A stretch of 64,000 nt of DNA from Trichopria drosophilae (Eukaryota > Arthropoda > Insecta > Hymenoptera > Diapriidae). How positions within the stretch are numbered: the first letter of the stretch is position 1; the number at the start of each line of letters is the position of its first letter. Under the pieces are notes generated by a model. It was given only the letters and a program-made list of their open reading frames with translations. It searched no databases and had not been told where the DNA came from. This document shows, in pieces, positions 1 through 11,189 of this stretch. The translations under genes were made by a program, and so were the position numbers. The DNA lies in the NCBI GenBank assembly GCA_030407085.1, contig CM059584.1, positions 8,928,001 through 8,992,000 on the forward strand. Reading direction: 5' to 3'.

Positions 1-119
1 CTCTCTGGTTGTTCTCGGCATGATAAGTAGAGTGGGGTTAACTATTGTCCACCGGCTAACGCGGCTGTTACTACTACTGTGTGTTAGGGTAAATGGCTAA
101 ACCACAGAGAGTGGTACTG

Positions 120-400
120 TGAGTCTGCTAGTGAGACAGAGACGGATATACAGATCGGGTCGAGAGAAATGGTAGTGGTACCCTGGTACAAGAGAGAGAT
201 AGCCAATGACAGAGAGATATAGAGAGGACAGGCAGCCAAGGGGCAAGGAGAGAAATGGAGCCAACCATGAAACTATAGGATGATAGAGAGAGGTACAACC
301 ATGGATTATACATTAGAGGGAGAGAGATGGATGTTAAATCCAAGGGAGATAACAACGAGATAGATAGAGATACACGATTCGTCCGGGAGATATCCTGTAC
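120..400. repeat. Purine-rich low-complexity tract (degenerate GA)
   Basis: The + strand is dominated by GAGA, AGAGAGAT and GATAGATAG words for about 280 bases, with interruptions, so this is an old, decayed GA/GATA microsatellite. The 124-codon minus-strand frame over it reads as serine/leucine-rich low-complexity peptide and is a by-product of the repeat. Nothing else is recognisable in the first 500 bases. Confidence 0.7.
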
Positions 401-499
401 GCGCAAGCGGGAATCAAGCGACGTTCCTGCAAATGCTCCCGTCGCTAGGAGAGTATTGGGGGGCAAGGGGCATTTGGGGGAGAGGAGCCCCTCGTCGTG

Positions 500-1015
500 C
501 ACATAGTATACAATTCGACACGGTGAGCACGCGAGAATCCACCGGAATGAGGGATCGCGTTTGAAATGGGAATTAGCGGTTTTACGAGCGCCGATCGAAC
601 TTCGTTAGCAAGATATGACATTAACGCTATTTCATGTCGTTGTGCACAATTCGCCGATTAATTCCCATGCTCGTAACGAGTCTTTCCTATTATGCGAGTT
701 TTATGAGGAATAGTGCTAATTTCTTGATTCCTACTGGTCGCAATTAGCTGGCTTCGGTATTTGATCTTCAAAGTCTGATTTCGAATATCGAATGGATCAC
801 GATCATGATCAGCCTGTTTTTAGGTTAAGGGGAGAGTTTTTATGGGTTTGATGTAGTGGAAATCATATCACTTTTTAGGGAGCTTTTATCGTTAATAGAC
901 CTAATAAAGTGATGTGATTTTGAATGAAGCTAAATTCGATGTTAGGAATATGATGAAGCATACTTTCATTTCATCCCTCATATTTTAAGAGTATTTTCCT
1001 TGAATATATTTAAGT
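500..1015. other. Non-repetitive DNA, GC-richer at first
   Basis: The first 330 bases are moderately GC-rich with several CpGs and look single-copy; a short inverted pair (GGGAATTAGCGG near 568, matching CCGATTAATTCCC near 653) lies within it. No open frame is convincing. It then grades into AT-rich DNA before the satellite. Confidence 0.4.
860..921. repeat. Small imperfect hairpin
   Basis: An arm of about 20 bases (AAATCATATCACTTTTTAGG, 860-879) is answered by its near-complement at 900-921 (CTAATAAAGTGATGTGATTT), leaving a loop of about 20 bases. It could be a decayed palindromic transposon. It is too short and AU-rich to call a non-coding RNA. Confidence 0.5.
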
Positions 1016-1019
1016 TGTA

Positions 1020-2620
1020 CGTGACCATGGATTTATTTTACATCTATTATTGTTCACTGAAATGGAGGTAAAATGGATATCAACATATTTATATACGTCA
1101 CTAAAAAGAACAATTTATGATTCGAAAATAGATGTTGAAAAGATGGCTATGTAAAATGAACATCAACACATGTATACAAATCAGATATACATTGCGTGTT
1201 CATGAATACATAGCATTTGAGGTTTGTAAAATGGATCTTGAACCGATGCCCACATAAATACAATATCAATATATGGAGGCACGTGTGGAATCGATTTCAC
1301 CATAGCTTCACACATCAGACATCCGGTATGCGTGCGCATTCAAATGAAGCGTTTAATATTTAAAAAATAGAGCATTAATGGAGGTCCACATGAAAGGCAC
1401 TTAAACATATCTGTATCCTTTCACTAAAATGATCAATCCATTGTTCGAAAAATGTGTTCATGAAAGCCAAGCATTTTAAGTTCGCAAAATAGATCTTCCA
1501 CGGAAGTCCACATGAATAGGATATCAACATATGTTTATACATCCGCTAAAACTAACAATGGATATCGAATGGACGTCCATGTGAAATGGGCTTCAACACA
1601 TATCCACACATCAGACATTCAGTATGTGTACATTAAAATAAAGCGTTTAAAGTTTGAAAAATACATCTTTCATAGATGTCCACATGAAATAGATGTCGTC
1701 ATATGTGAATACGTCCACTAAAACGAACAATCTGTAGTTTGAAAAATGTGTTCATGAAAAGCAAGCATTTTAGGTTCGTAAAATAGATCTTGAATTGATA
1801 TCCACATGAATAGGTTATCGACATGTATATATATACTTCGAGTAAATCTAGAAATGGATGTTGAATGACTGCCCATGTGGAATCGATTTCAACATATGTT
1901 CAAACATCCGCCATCCAGTATGTGTGCATTAGGAGAAAACGTTAAAATTAAAAAAAAAATAAACGATTAATTTGTAAAGTGGACATAAACACATATTCCC
2001 AGATTAGACGCATCTATTATGTTCCTGTCAACCGAACATTTCAAGTTCGAAAAACAGGCATTGAATGTAGGTAAAGATGCAATGAACATCAACGTGCAAA
2101 GGCATATCACGCATCCATTATATGTTCATGAATGCCACCCATTTTAAATTTCGAAAAATGGATCTTTAATGAATATCCACATGAAATGATTGACAATATA
2201 GATATATAGGTACGTCCACTAAAGTGAACAATTTTTATTTCGATAAATGAGTATTGAATAGTTGTTCATGTAAAATGAACATCCATATTTATACACACAT
2301 CACATACACAGTATTTATGTATGAAAATATGTTTAAAGTTAGAAAAATATATCTTTAATCGTTGTCCACATGAAATAGATGTCAACACACATGCATATTC
2401 CTTCAGTTTAATGGAACGTGCGTTATATGTTCTTGAAAACAAAACATTTCACAAATATGACCATTGAGCCAAACAATTGATGGTTTAAAAAATGGATGTC
2501 GATGCAAATTGGAAATCAACATATGTGCAAACATCAGATGTTCAGTATTTTAGCATAAAAACGAAGCATTTGAAGTTCGAAGAGTAAATGTTGAATGAAC
2601 TTACACTTGCAATGAATGCC
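1020..2620. repeat. Degenerate satellite with ~294-bp higher-order period
   Basis: Diverged units share words such as ATCAACATATGTATACATC, GTTCGAAAAATGGATGTTGAA and GTCCACATGAAATGG. The anchor TCAACATATG recurs near 1524, 1593, 1697, 1818 and 1889, so basic units are about 70-120 bases. The anchor GTTCATGAAA(G/A)CAAGCATTTTA recurs near 1456 and 1750, giving a higher-order period of about 294. Weaker copies lie near 1198, 2123 and 2429. The array is clearest between 1400 and 1850 and decays at both edges. The small frames inside it (for example 1512-1721) are not genes. Confidence 0.8.
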
Positions 2621-5240
2621 ACTGTTAAGAAGAAATGGAAGTAGCGAAATGTAGAAGTAGGTGTACACTAAAATGAATTTCTGCACTAAAAAAGTGTGCT
2701 ATCATTTTTTGAGGATATTACCAATGCAATTCGTCAGAGCACCCTCAAAAAAACTATTAGGATATGAAGGTCTCTATTTTTTCAAAATTTGTATTGTATA
2801 TAAAAAACAATTATGTAATCCGTGTACATATTGTCCGTTTAAAGGAAGATTATTGCCGCGATATTAAAGATTGCGTTGTGCACAACAAAATTGAATGTTT
2901 TATGCCACCATTGGAATAGGCAATCGAGCCTATAAAAAGAGTGAGCTTACCTACCAATTTTTTAAAATATCTTCAGCCCTGCACTAGCGCCATCTATGGG
3001 TGTAACAGATTCTAGGAGCGTTGAAAGAAAAACTCTCTTTCTCTCTCAAGAAAATATACCATATAGTCGGAGAATGGTCAATGGCCGACCAATATCGCCT
3101 GTTTCTACTTCGTTTCTAGATCGTCATTCGATCTTTGAATGATGAAAAGTTCTGAAAAAATTTTCAGCAAACCAATTGGAATTAAATCATGAACATGTCC
3201 AATATAATTCAGCCATTTTTTGTTCATTCTACCCGATGTCTTCATTTAATTATTCTTTTCCGATATATATTACCATTAAAAATCGAGTGTGTAGTACGAT
3301 TATTTCATAGAAAATTAGTGATTATTTGTAGTAAAAAAAATGGTATCTTACTAGGGTTATTCAATTTTTTTTTACTAATTATAAGTCGTGGTTTATTATT
3401 ATTAATTGGTATTAAAATAACCGTGAATAATAAATACTGAATTTTAATTGGGTATGGAATGAAATATTATCCTGAATATATTAATAAATATTCTTCTCAT
3501 CAAATTTGTTAGAAAAATTAGAACACAATTCAATTACCGCAGAATCTTAATTTTGAAAAACGTAGTTAATAAAAAATAAATATAAATTTAGTCAGATTAT
3601 GAATAACTGTGTGAAACTTCCCTTAATATTTTATAACAACTAACTTATTTATTGATGGGTTTTTAATAATGCAGTATTCGTTCAAAACTAAAAATACCTA
3701 GATCGTTAGCTACGCAAAAACATTATTTAAATCATACTATTGTAAAAATCTATTTTAATACCTACTTATAACCCATCAACGCCGAGAATGACATTTTATT
3801 CGCTTCAATTTCAATTCTGTATTTTGAGTCGAAATTTCCTCATTTTTTACCTTATTTTTTCAAACTGGTTCAATATTGAAATTCCTCACTGCTGAAACTT
3901 AATTTTGACATCAGAATCTTAAATAGCGATCTCGAAATAGTAGGATACAAACCTTTCAATTTTTTCAACTTAGATTTTGATGCAAAATACATGATTGATA
4001 TTGAACTGACAGAATCAGAATAAATTAAATGAAGATTAAGATTTAAGTTTCTTTAAAAAGCTATGCATGTCTACATGATTATCTTTCATCATCGACCTGC
4101 CCTTTATTTTACTTCAGTTAGTGACCCTTTCTAACGACAATGTAATTAATTCTTAGCAGCATAGTTCTCCCTAGTTCACCCTGTTCTTCATTTTCTGTAT
4201 AAGTATAAAGTTCCATGTTCCTAAATAAATAGTTTTATTCAATAAATTAATTAACATGTACTAAGAAATAGAGAGAAGATAATTAAGGTATGCACTAAGT
4301 AAATAGTACAAGAGTAAGAGAATAGTTTTTCAATTTACGTGAGAATTTTGAAATAGTGTAATTTCATAGTGTCAAATTACGGAAAAAACTAATATTTGTT
4401 TTTGGATGAAGTATATTGTGCGAAGTTTCAAAACATTAAAAGATTCATGGGTGAAAGAAAGATTTAATAAGCAAGTGTCATTAACAATTATATACAAACC
4501 GTAGTTAATATCGATTAATCGTTTTTTTTAGAAATAAATAGATATATTTTATAAATTTTGAACTTTTAAAAATTAGATGTGTTCAAATATTATAAATAAA
4601 AATTAACAATGGTCAGAAATGAATAAACAGAGCTCTGGTTTGATGCAATGGTACAGATTATAATATTGAGTGAGAAAAACAAAACAATGGAGAGAGAAAG
4701 CGCTTGATAAGATGAAGGCAACTAATGGTTAACTTGTTCTTCGCTTGACTACCTCAATAATTCATCCAAGTAATTTGGCTGAGCCGGCAGTCACGTCTCG
4801 TCGGATTGCTGCTTGCACTGAATCAAATATCTTTTCGAATACCTCGAAAATGCCTATGTGTTAATAAAGTTTTCCAGAAGTCCAACGAAAGTTAAGTTTT
4901 GAATTTTTCCCTCGCAAATTCCAGAATTATACGGGGAAAGTGAATCCATTATGTACAATAAGAAAAAGGGTATAAAAACTTTTACTACTTTTGTCAGGAC
5001 TTCAGAACGGATTTTTTCTCCATAAGCTGGGAATAGTCATATTAATATTCTAATATTTCTATTTTTGCTATTCACGAAGTATATTTACTTATTTAAATAT
5101 TACATTTCTTATTCGTAGATGCACTTTTCCCTACATTGTATATTAGCTTTAATCATTGCGTTATTGTGTGCGCCATATTCAAATCGACATTTTAAAAAGC
5201 TAACGTCAGATTCTTAATCAGCGATCTCGAGAAGCTCCCT
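2621..5240. other. AT-rich DNA, no gene recognised
   Basis: There is no coding signal I can support. A GCGCCATCTATGG word near 2987, of the kind often seen in insect repeats, marks a possible repeat edge. The 83-codon frame 3189-3440 (+) encodes a hydrophobic, Leu/Ile-rich peptide with no recognisable family; in DNA this AT-rich such a frame is expected by chance. Two copies of the TCAGAATCTTAAATAGCGAT-type module lie at 3911-3934 and 5204-5230, the second touching the start of the next element. Confidence 0.5.
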
Positions 5241-6039
5241 CCCATACAGCACATATCTCTCTTAAAGAGGTCATCCAGAGTTCAGTCCAAAGATATCTCC
5301 AAAAAGACCTCCTGAAGAGGTCTTAATTATGATAATCTATAAAACGAGCTCTTAAGGATGATTTTTCGAGCGTTCAACGGATAATCACTATTTCAGGGGA
5401 AAGTTCAGGGAGGGGGTATTATTATTATTTTTGTTTATGTTAGAAAAAGAACAATATTTTGAATTGTCAAAATAAAGAAGACGAAAAATTTTGGGGAACG
5501 GGGTCAAATCTCGTTGCAAAACACAAAAAGTGTGATTTGACCTTGAAATACCTTTTGAAATGGAATAATTCTAAAAAATTTTCTTTTCATGGATTTGCAA
5601 ATGAATCTAAAATTTTCAATAAAATCATAAAAATCCATCTATCTCGCGAATTTTATGAGGTAGGAGGGTGCGCTGTTGGGGTTTGGCACTTTTCATCGAA
5701 TACATATCAGAAGTTGAAAGAAAACGGGGAGTAGAGGCCAAATCGCGGTTTGGTTAATTGTGGAATGTCCCATAAATTAATAATTAAGGTACAAAAATAG
5801 AATCTATATTTTTCAGATATTTTCTTTTCATTTATATTACTTATTTTATATGTCAAAACTCTCAAATAAGACCTTTTTTCTGAGACCTCATATTTGAGAG
5901 GTCTTATAGAGCTCTTAAAATCGACACATAAGTCTTCTTCAAGATTGCTTTAAGAACTCTTTCTGATAAGTATTTAAGATATCTTACAATTTTTAAGACT
6001 CCTTAAAGAGCTCTGTAAGATGTCTTTTTGCTGTTTGGG
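5241..6039 (+). mobile_element. Non-autonomous element, CCCATACAGC ends (copy 1)
   Basis: It starts CCCATACAGCACATATCTCT and ends TTTTTGCTGTTTGGG, so the ends are inverted (CCCATACAGC against CCCAAACAGC). The 5' sub-terminal part (AAAGAGGTC, TCCAGAG, AAAGATATCTCC) matches the reverse complement of 45600-45654 closely, and the 3' part, rich in AAGAGCTCTT and GAGGTCTTA words, matches 49560-49742. It is about 800 bases with no transposase; the 91-codon frame at 5459-5734 has no similarity I recognise. No clear target-site duplication is visible, so the superfamily is left open. Confidence 0.75.
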
Positions 6040-7250
6040 CTCGTAGAGAGTTTCAAGCGAATTTAATAAATTTGCAAAAATCTGTTCGACAATTGAATAC
6101 GTCATTTTGAATTTTGCAAAACTAATATCGGATTTATAATCAGTGCTCCAAAATATATCACCACAAAGGTGGCGCAATATTTAAAATTTTGTTTGAGTGT
6201 CATATTAAAATAAGTAACTGTTGTTTCTAATTAAATATTTGTAAATGTTTATAATATAAAACCTGTGTTTCTTATTAAAAAATAATTATTTCTCCACATA
6301 CATTTTAAAAGTTTCCTAACATTATTTCTGTTCCATATATTTCCTGACAACTGCAAACCATACATTCGTAATTTCTACTTGTAGTTGAAAATACCAATTG
6401 TTCTATTCCTGAACAAAATGATAAGAGTGTTTTCAACCTTTGGTATCAATTTCGCTATGGCCCTTGTCCCAGAATGTTTAAATAATACCTATTGTTTACA
6501 GAATTATGATAAAACAAGTAAAAAATTCATCAATCAATAACTGAATTTTGATGTGGTGACATATCTTCAATATAACAAGAAATTAATTTATCGTGTAAGA
6601 ATTTTGAGTTACGATTTTTTTTCGAAATATAGTGAAAATGTTTATGTTTAAGAAACATATAAATACTGCAAATTAAATAAAACGCTTCAAACTTTTTTGT
6701 TTTGTCGTGAACTACACACTTTTTTCTAATTTCCAAAAAATCGATGAAAATATCTGGTCACTCAATTAATCAATACCCATCACATTTAAACTCTCTCAGT
6801 AATAATTTGTTTTACTCTATAATTGCGAGAATATTTGTATCTAAAGTACCCATTTTACGTAATTAAGTACTAGAGTTTTAAGTTAATTACATTGTAGTCC
6901 GCTACTCTAATTACGAATAATTTGTCTAAAATCTACGTTATCAACTACAGAAAGCTAAACAAATAACAAGTTTTTTATGTAAATTACTATATTATTTTTT
7001 GAAATTTATTACATCCTGAAATTGTTACTATAAGGACTTTTTTATATGTAAAATTGCGACAATAGTTTATAGTGTAATATGTTAAATGATAAAATTCCTG
7101 CCCTTGCTCCTCTTCTTATATCACTACCATTATTTTACTTTTTTAAACTGAAGAGAAAAATAATGTCGGAGATGTCACAATTTCTACTTAAAAAAACATT
7201 TTAATAAATGTCCAATAGAAAATTATTACAATAATACTTAAAAAATGAGA
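6040..7250. other. AT-rich DNA, nothing recognised
   Basis: This is strongly AT-rich sequence without tandem structure. One copy of the recurrent module (TCGGATTTATAATCAGTGCT) lies near 6128-6150. The small frames at 5974-6177 and 6530-6736 (-) have no family features. Confidence 0.5.
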
Positions 7251-7252
7251 GT

Positions 7253-7696
7253 CTACAAAATATCTTCAGAACGTTTGACAACCATACCACGTATCGAATT
7301 AAAATAAAAACGCTCTTTCCATGGACAAGTGAACCATAACGAATCGTCTACAATCACGACAGAGGCCAGTCTCTTTAGCGAGTTAGTTCCAGTAATAGTG
7401 GCCCCTCTATTATCGTCTGCTCGAACAAGAACGAAAAGGGAGATTGTGTTAAATCGTCCAAAAGATTCGGACCCCTCCAAAATCTTCTTGCGATTAATGA
7501 ACAAATCATGAATGTTGCATAGAATATTCTCTAATGATAAAACGTCCATGAAATTAAAACAAAGCGAATAATAAAACGTTCGTTCTAACCAATATCCGTC
7601 ATAGATTGGGCATGCGACTCGGTCGAAACTTTGAACCTTTCCAAAAGGATTGATTCTGTTAACCCTTTCCGTCATGGTGGTTACTACCCACCGCAA
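7253..7696 (-). other. 147-codon open frame of unknown nature, part of a diverged repeat
   Basis: An uninterrupted minus-strand frame that stands out for its length in AT-rich surroundings. It begins MRWVVTTMTERVNRINPFG and has a central stretch LENILCNIHDLFINRKKILE. I recognise no domain. About 200 bases of it (7466-7665) are repeated in decayed form at 9128-9341, where the matching frame is broken by stops. That suggests a repeat or decayed transposon rather than a host gene. No start context, intron or promoter evidence supports expression. It could also be a chance open frame in a non-coding repeat. Confidence 0.35.
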
Positions 7697-8050
7697 TTCA
7701 GTCGTAAAATTGAATTGATGAAGGCAAAATAATGCATTTGCACTGTTTTCTTAAAATGTAAGTTAAGAACTAAAAATTAACAACAAAAATCGTCATATTT
7801 ATAGAAAAAATGCAGTCGCTGGCAAATATTTCATTGGATTGAGACTAAACTGGGTAAATGGGTTTCTGGGTTAGCTGATTATAAATTTGAACTCAGATAT
7901 GAGAAAGTTAATCACGATGAAAGCGAGTACTCGAGAATTTTTGGTGTTGATGATTACAAATCAGAACGAAAATATTGGGATATTCTAAATGGTCAATTCA
8001 ATATGGACAGCCACAATTAAAACCTTACTGAGTAGCTATGAAACTAAGTA
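7697..8050. other. AT-rich spacer with two module copies
   Basis: Two minus-oriented copies of the recurrent module occur here, around 7874-7898 (GCTGATTATAAATTTGAACT) and 7945-7968 (GTTGATGATTACAAATCAG). No gene is seen. Confidence 0.5.
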
Positions 8051-8325
8051 CAGTAGAGTCCCGGTATATTTACCCACTCGGTTCCTCGCCTTCCTCTCCC
8101 GTCTTGTTATATTTACCAAAAGAAGGGGAGCGCCGCGACGCGGCCGCTTTCTCCCACTCCCTTTAGTCGCGTTATGTTCCTGACGTCACAGCAGGCCCTT
8201 CCTGAGGCCCCAGCTCGCAAGGTGGGGGAAAATAGGGCAGGGACAGGTATATATAACGAGAAGGAACCGCGAAAATATGGTAGGACGTAAATATAGTGAG
8301 TCGCATATATACCGGGACTCTACTG
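8051..8325. mobile_element. Pogo-type MITE
   Basis: Terminal inverted repeats CAGTAGAGTCCCGGTATAT (8051-8069) and ATATACCGGGACTCTACTG (8307-8325) are essentially perfect over 17-19 bases. The element is 275 bases, GC-richer than its surroundings, and has no coding capacity. TA precedes the left end; CA follows the right end, so the expected TA duplication is complete on one side only. CAGT-starting ends with TA target sites are typical of pogo/Tigger (Tc1/mariner superfamily) elements. A relative with an intact TA duplication lies at 23121-23438. The 64-codon frame 7989-8183 overlapping it is incidental. Confidence 0.8.
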
Positions 8326-9127
8326 CACTTGTGGTTGCTGATTAAAAAACTAAACGCAGATTTTTAAATTACAGTTTTTCAAAATTTGAATTTACAAAAT
8401 CTGAGTTCAGATTCGTAATCAACTACTCAAAAAATCCCTAAGTATCCAGTTTAGTCAGGCTCATGTAACGTTTCATATTTGCATTCCCAAACATGTTGTT
8501 CCTCATAAAGGTCGTCAGACTTGAAATGGTTAAGGAATGTAATAGCTTATTATATAGAGAAGGCCAAAGCAATATTTAGACAAAGATTCTTTCTCTGACT
8601 GCGACGAAAACGCAAATCTTTGTCATGACATAAATTAGTCTAAAGAATGCAATAATGCATCCAATATAACCCTTAATTCCGACGGCTATTTTAACGCCTT
8701 TTCCTCCCACTACCTGGTTCAAAAATGTCCTGCCGCTTGAAAATACTTACAGTTGTGCAATTTATAAAGTTCAATTTGAATTTTCTCTGGATCGAAAACG
8801 ACCCTGGAGTCGAGATTAAGGGTTAAAAACTCGACCATTTCTAGACAGTCTAAGGCATACCGAACAACATGCCGTTGTCCTTTTTCAAAAACATTAAGTC
8901 AAAAAAAAGAGATACAAGTTCTTAAAATATGTTGTTTTTACGATATTGTAAACATTTTTGTCCTCAGCTATGACACCGTATTAGGTCAATTTCTGCATTA
9001 AAAATTAATGAAATAGATTGAAACTTGCTACTCAGGGGTTTTCGAGGTCGCTGATTACAAATATGATAATATATTTTGTCCTAGGCACTTTTGGTGAAAT
9101 TCTCGCCGCAGCCTTGAGGTTAACAAA
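8326..9127. other. AT-rich DNA with module fragments
   Basis: Module copies lie near 8405-8440 (CAGATTCGTAATCAACTACTC) and 9030-9070 (opposite strand, GGTCGCTGATTACAAATATG, preceded by TACTCAGGGGTTTTCGAGG). No gene is recognised. Confidence 0.5.
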
Positions 9128-9341
9128 TTTGGACCCCACTATAATTTTCCTTGGATTATAGAACAAATCATGAGCTTTGTACAGAATAGTCAATGACGAC
9201 ACAGTCGCCCATTAAATTTAAACAAAGCAAACAATAACTCATCCCCAATGAGCGATTACTTGAGGAAACGATCGCTAAAATTTGTTGTATATTTGGCATC
9301 CAAAAGTTTGAACCTGCTTGCTAAGAACAATGCTGTTAATC
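9128..9341 (-). repeat. Diverged second copy of the 7466-7665 repeat
   Basis: The alignment by eye runs from TTTGGACCCCACTATAATTT (9128) to TGTTAATCCAACCC (about 9341). It shares GAACAAATCATGA, AAACAAAGC(A/G)AA and TTTGAACCT with the 7466-7665 segment in the same orientation, offset about 1.66 kb. Frameshifts and stops break the frame that is open in the first copy. Spacing and divergence suggest two old insertions or an old tandem duplication. Confidence 0.6.
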
Positions 9342-10248
9342 CAACCCGGATAATGAACGCATTTATTACGACACTAATTAGGAATACAATTACACACTTA
9401 TCAAGCACGAAGGTCTAAAATTGCAGAGTCAATTACGAATTAATTATCCGGCAGACTCGGGATAAAATGCAATTGGGTCCTTTTCTCGCGTGTCTTCTGT
9501 TCGAATTAATTGATTCGCGGGTCGATCGTCTGGTAAGTGAATTAGCTCCCACCCATTTTCTGTTCACCCCCCACCACCCCCTCCCGATTTACGACGCGCG
9601 CATCAGAAAGTAACGAACTTATCGGCTGATTTGTATACGTTTAAGGGTATTGGAGCGGGCGTCGTCGGCCGCAAACTTTATCGGTCGTTAGCGGATCGTT
9701 GAGAGCCGACAGTGCCACGCCGCCACGGATTGACTTGCGCCCCCGACGGATCGCGTATTAAACCTGACGTGCACGAAACGCAACCGAAAGTCACCGATTC
9801 TACGGTGAAAAGCCTGACAGAGGGCGCGGCGGTTGGCCAGAATTTGCGCGCGGTTTGATTCGTTCGTTCCGTCGAGTTTCCCGCGCATTTGCATCACTTG
9901 GGCGCATTCTTTTGATCTTTCATCGTGTTACCTGGCTCGGAAAACCATCGCAAACTGTATTCTGTCTGTTTTTTTCTCAATAAATATGACGGATTTCAAA
10001 ACTTTTACTATTTCGGGGCGAGAATGCACAACGCTTTAAGGGTTGCTCAGGCGGGAGCTATTCTGCGAAAGGGCTTTAAAAAATAATAACCAGACAAAGG
10101 TAAGAATACAAAAATAGGGCTTTAAAAATTCTCCAAAATTATTGAAGAGGATCATTTCAATTATTTTATTTTAGGACGCAACTCCCCAATCTGGTAATAA
10201 TCATTCTACTGAACTATTAACCCCTTCACTGGTAGGCGTTTTGGGTGT
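9342..10248. other. GC-richer non-repetitive block
   Basis: From about 9400 to 10060 the sequence is much richer in GC and CpG than its surroundings (many CGCG, GCGCG and CGTTCG words) and looks single-copy. It contains an octamer-like ATTTGCAT near 9888. The frames at 9688-9897 and 9833-10039 overlap on opposite strands and encode nothing familiar. This is the texture of conserved regulatory or promoter-proximal DNA in insects, which is an inference only. Confidence 0.4.
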
Positions 10249-10579
10249 ACTTCCGAAAACGCCCCCCAACCGATTGTAATGTACATTCGTATACTTACGT
10301 ATTTCGGGGTGCTGATTACGGAAATGATAATGAAAATTGGCGCAAATTTTATTTTCATGGTGAAAATCTTTAAAAAAACCACCATAATTTATGGTTTTTT
10401 TCAATTATCTCCTAAAATTCTCAAAATTTCGAAAAATTCTTCCAATAAAAGTTGTAGATTTGATCGAAATACACATTTTATATTGTATGCATATTCCCGC
10501 CAAAATCGTTAGTTTTTGAGAAAAATCGAAAAAACGACATAACACCATGAAAACGATCAATTATAACATGAATTCCACG

Positions 10580-10835
10580 TAGCGATACGCATATTCTTTT
10601 TGGCATTGCTAGGGATAGGTGGAGTTCAGACTGGTTAGGTTAGGTTAGTTTTAGGACACGCATATGCTTTTAGGCATTGTTAGAGCTAGGCAGACTTGTG
10701 ACTGGATAGCTTAGGTTAGTTTTTTTGGGCACCCATATGCTTTCACGCATTATTAGGGCTAGGTAGAGTTCTGACTGGTTAGGTTAAGTTAATTTTAGGG
10801 CATGCATACGCTTTTAGGCATTGTTAGGGCTAGGC
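10580..10835. repeat. ~72-bp minisatellite with TTAGG runs in the foldback loop
   Basis: About 3.5 copies occur. The anchor CATA(T/C)(G/T)C followed by TTTTAGGCATTGTTAG recurs at about 10590, 10661, 10734 and 10805 (steps of 71, 73 and 71). Each unit contains a GACTGG(T/A)TAGG(T)TTAG segment; the first has GGTTAGGTTAGGTTAG at 10633-10648. It lies exactly between the two inverted arms. Confidence 0.85.
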
Positions 10836-10916
10836 ATGGTGTTTTGTAGTTTTTTCGATTTTTCTCAAAAACTATCGATTTTGGCGGGAATATGGATAGA
10901 ATATAAAATGTGTATT

Positions 10917-10980
10917 TCGATCAAATCTACAACTTTTATTGGAAGAATTTTTCGATCAAATCTACAACTTTTATTGGAAG
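10917..10980. repeat. 29-bp direct repeat inside the right foldback arm
   Basis: The segment TCGATCAAATCTACAACTTT(...)GGAAG occurs at 10917-10945 and again at 10952-10980, a period of 35. The left arm has only one copy, so this duplication arose after the arms separated. Confidence 0.85.
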
Positions 10981-11189
10981 CATGGTGGTTTTTTAAGGTT
11001 TTCACCATGAAAATAAAATTTGCGCCAATTTTCATTATCATTTCCGTAATCAGCACCCCGAAATACGTAGGTATACCAATGTACATTAAAATCGGTTGGG
11101 GGGCGTTTTCGGAAGTTTATCCGACGTTTTCAAATAAAAATTGCCAAAACTGGTACGAGCCAGATTGCGTTCAATTTCGATGACAATGT

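Larger units (their letters stand above)
10249..11115. mobile_element. Foldback element with ~290-bp arms
   Basis: The left arm 10249-10548 and right arm 10836-11115 are inverted copies at roughly 90% identity by eye, with stretches such as GATTACGGAAATGATAATGA and its complement fully conserved. Both arms therefore give the same peptide in their frames (TYFGVLITEMIMKIGANFIF), in 10279-10512 (+) and 10865-11086 (-); these are shadows of the inverted repeat, not genes. The loop carries a minisatellite. The arms include the GCTGATTACG module scattered through the window. No transposase is present and the target-site duplication is unclear. Confidence 0.85.

Noticed and set aside
128..502. 124-codon Ser/Leu-rich minus frame at the window start
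   Set aside because: It is the antisense reading of a GA-rich low-complexity tract.
3189..3440. Hydrophobic 83-codon frame as a receptor or membrane protein exon
   Set aside because: Hydrophobic peptides are expected from T-rich DNA. No conserved motif, splice signals or neighbouring exons were seen.
10633..10648. GGTTAGGTTAGGTTAG as a telomere or interstitial telomere site
   Set aside because: Only three TTAGG units occur, embedded in a 72-bp minisatellite unit; they are not a telomeric array.
10201..11183. Two frames on opposite strands encoding the same peptide (TYFGVLITEMIMKIGANF)
   Set aside because: The shared peptide is explained by the inverted arms of the foldback element. There is no longer protein and no family match.
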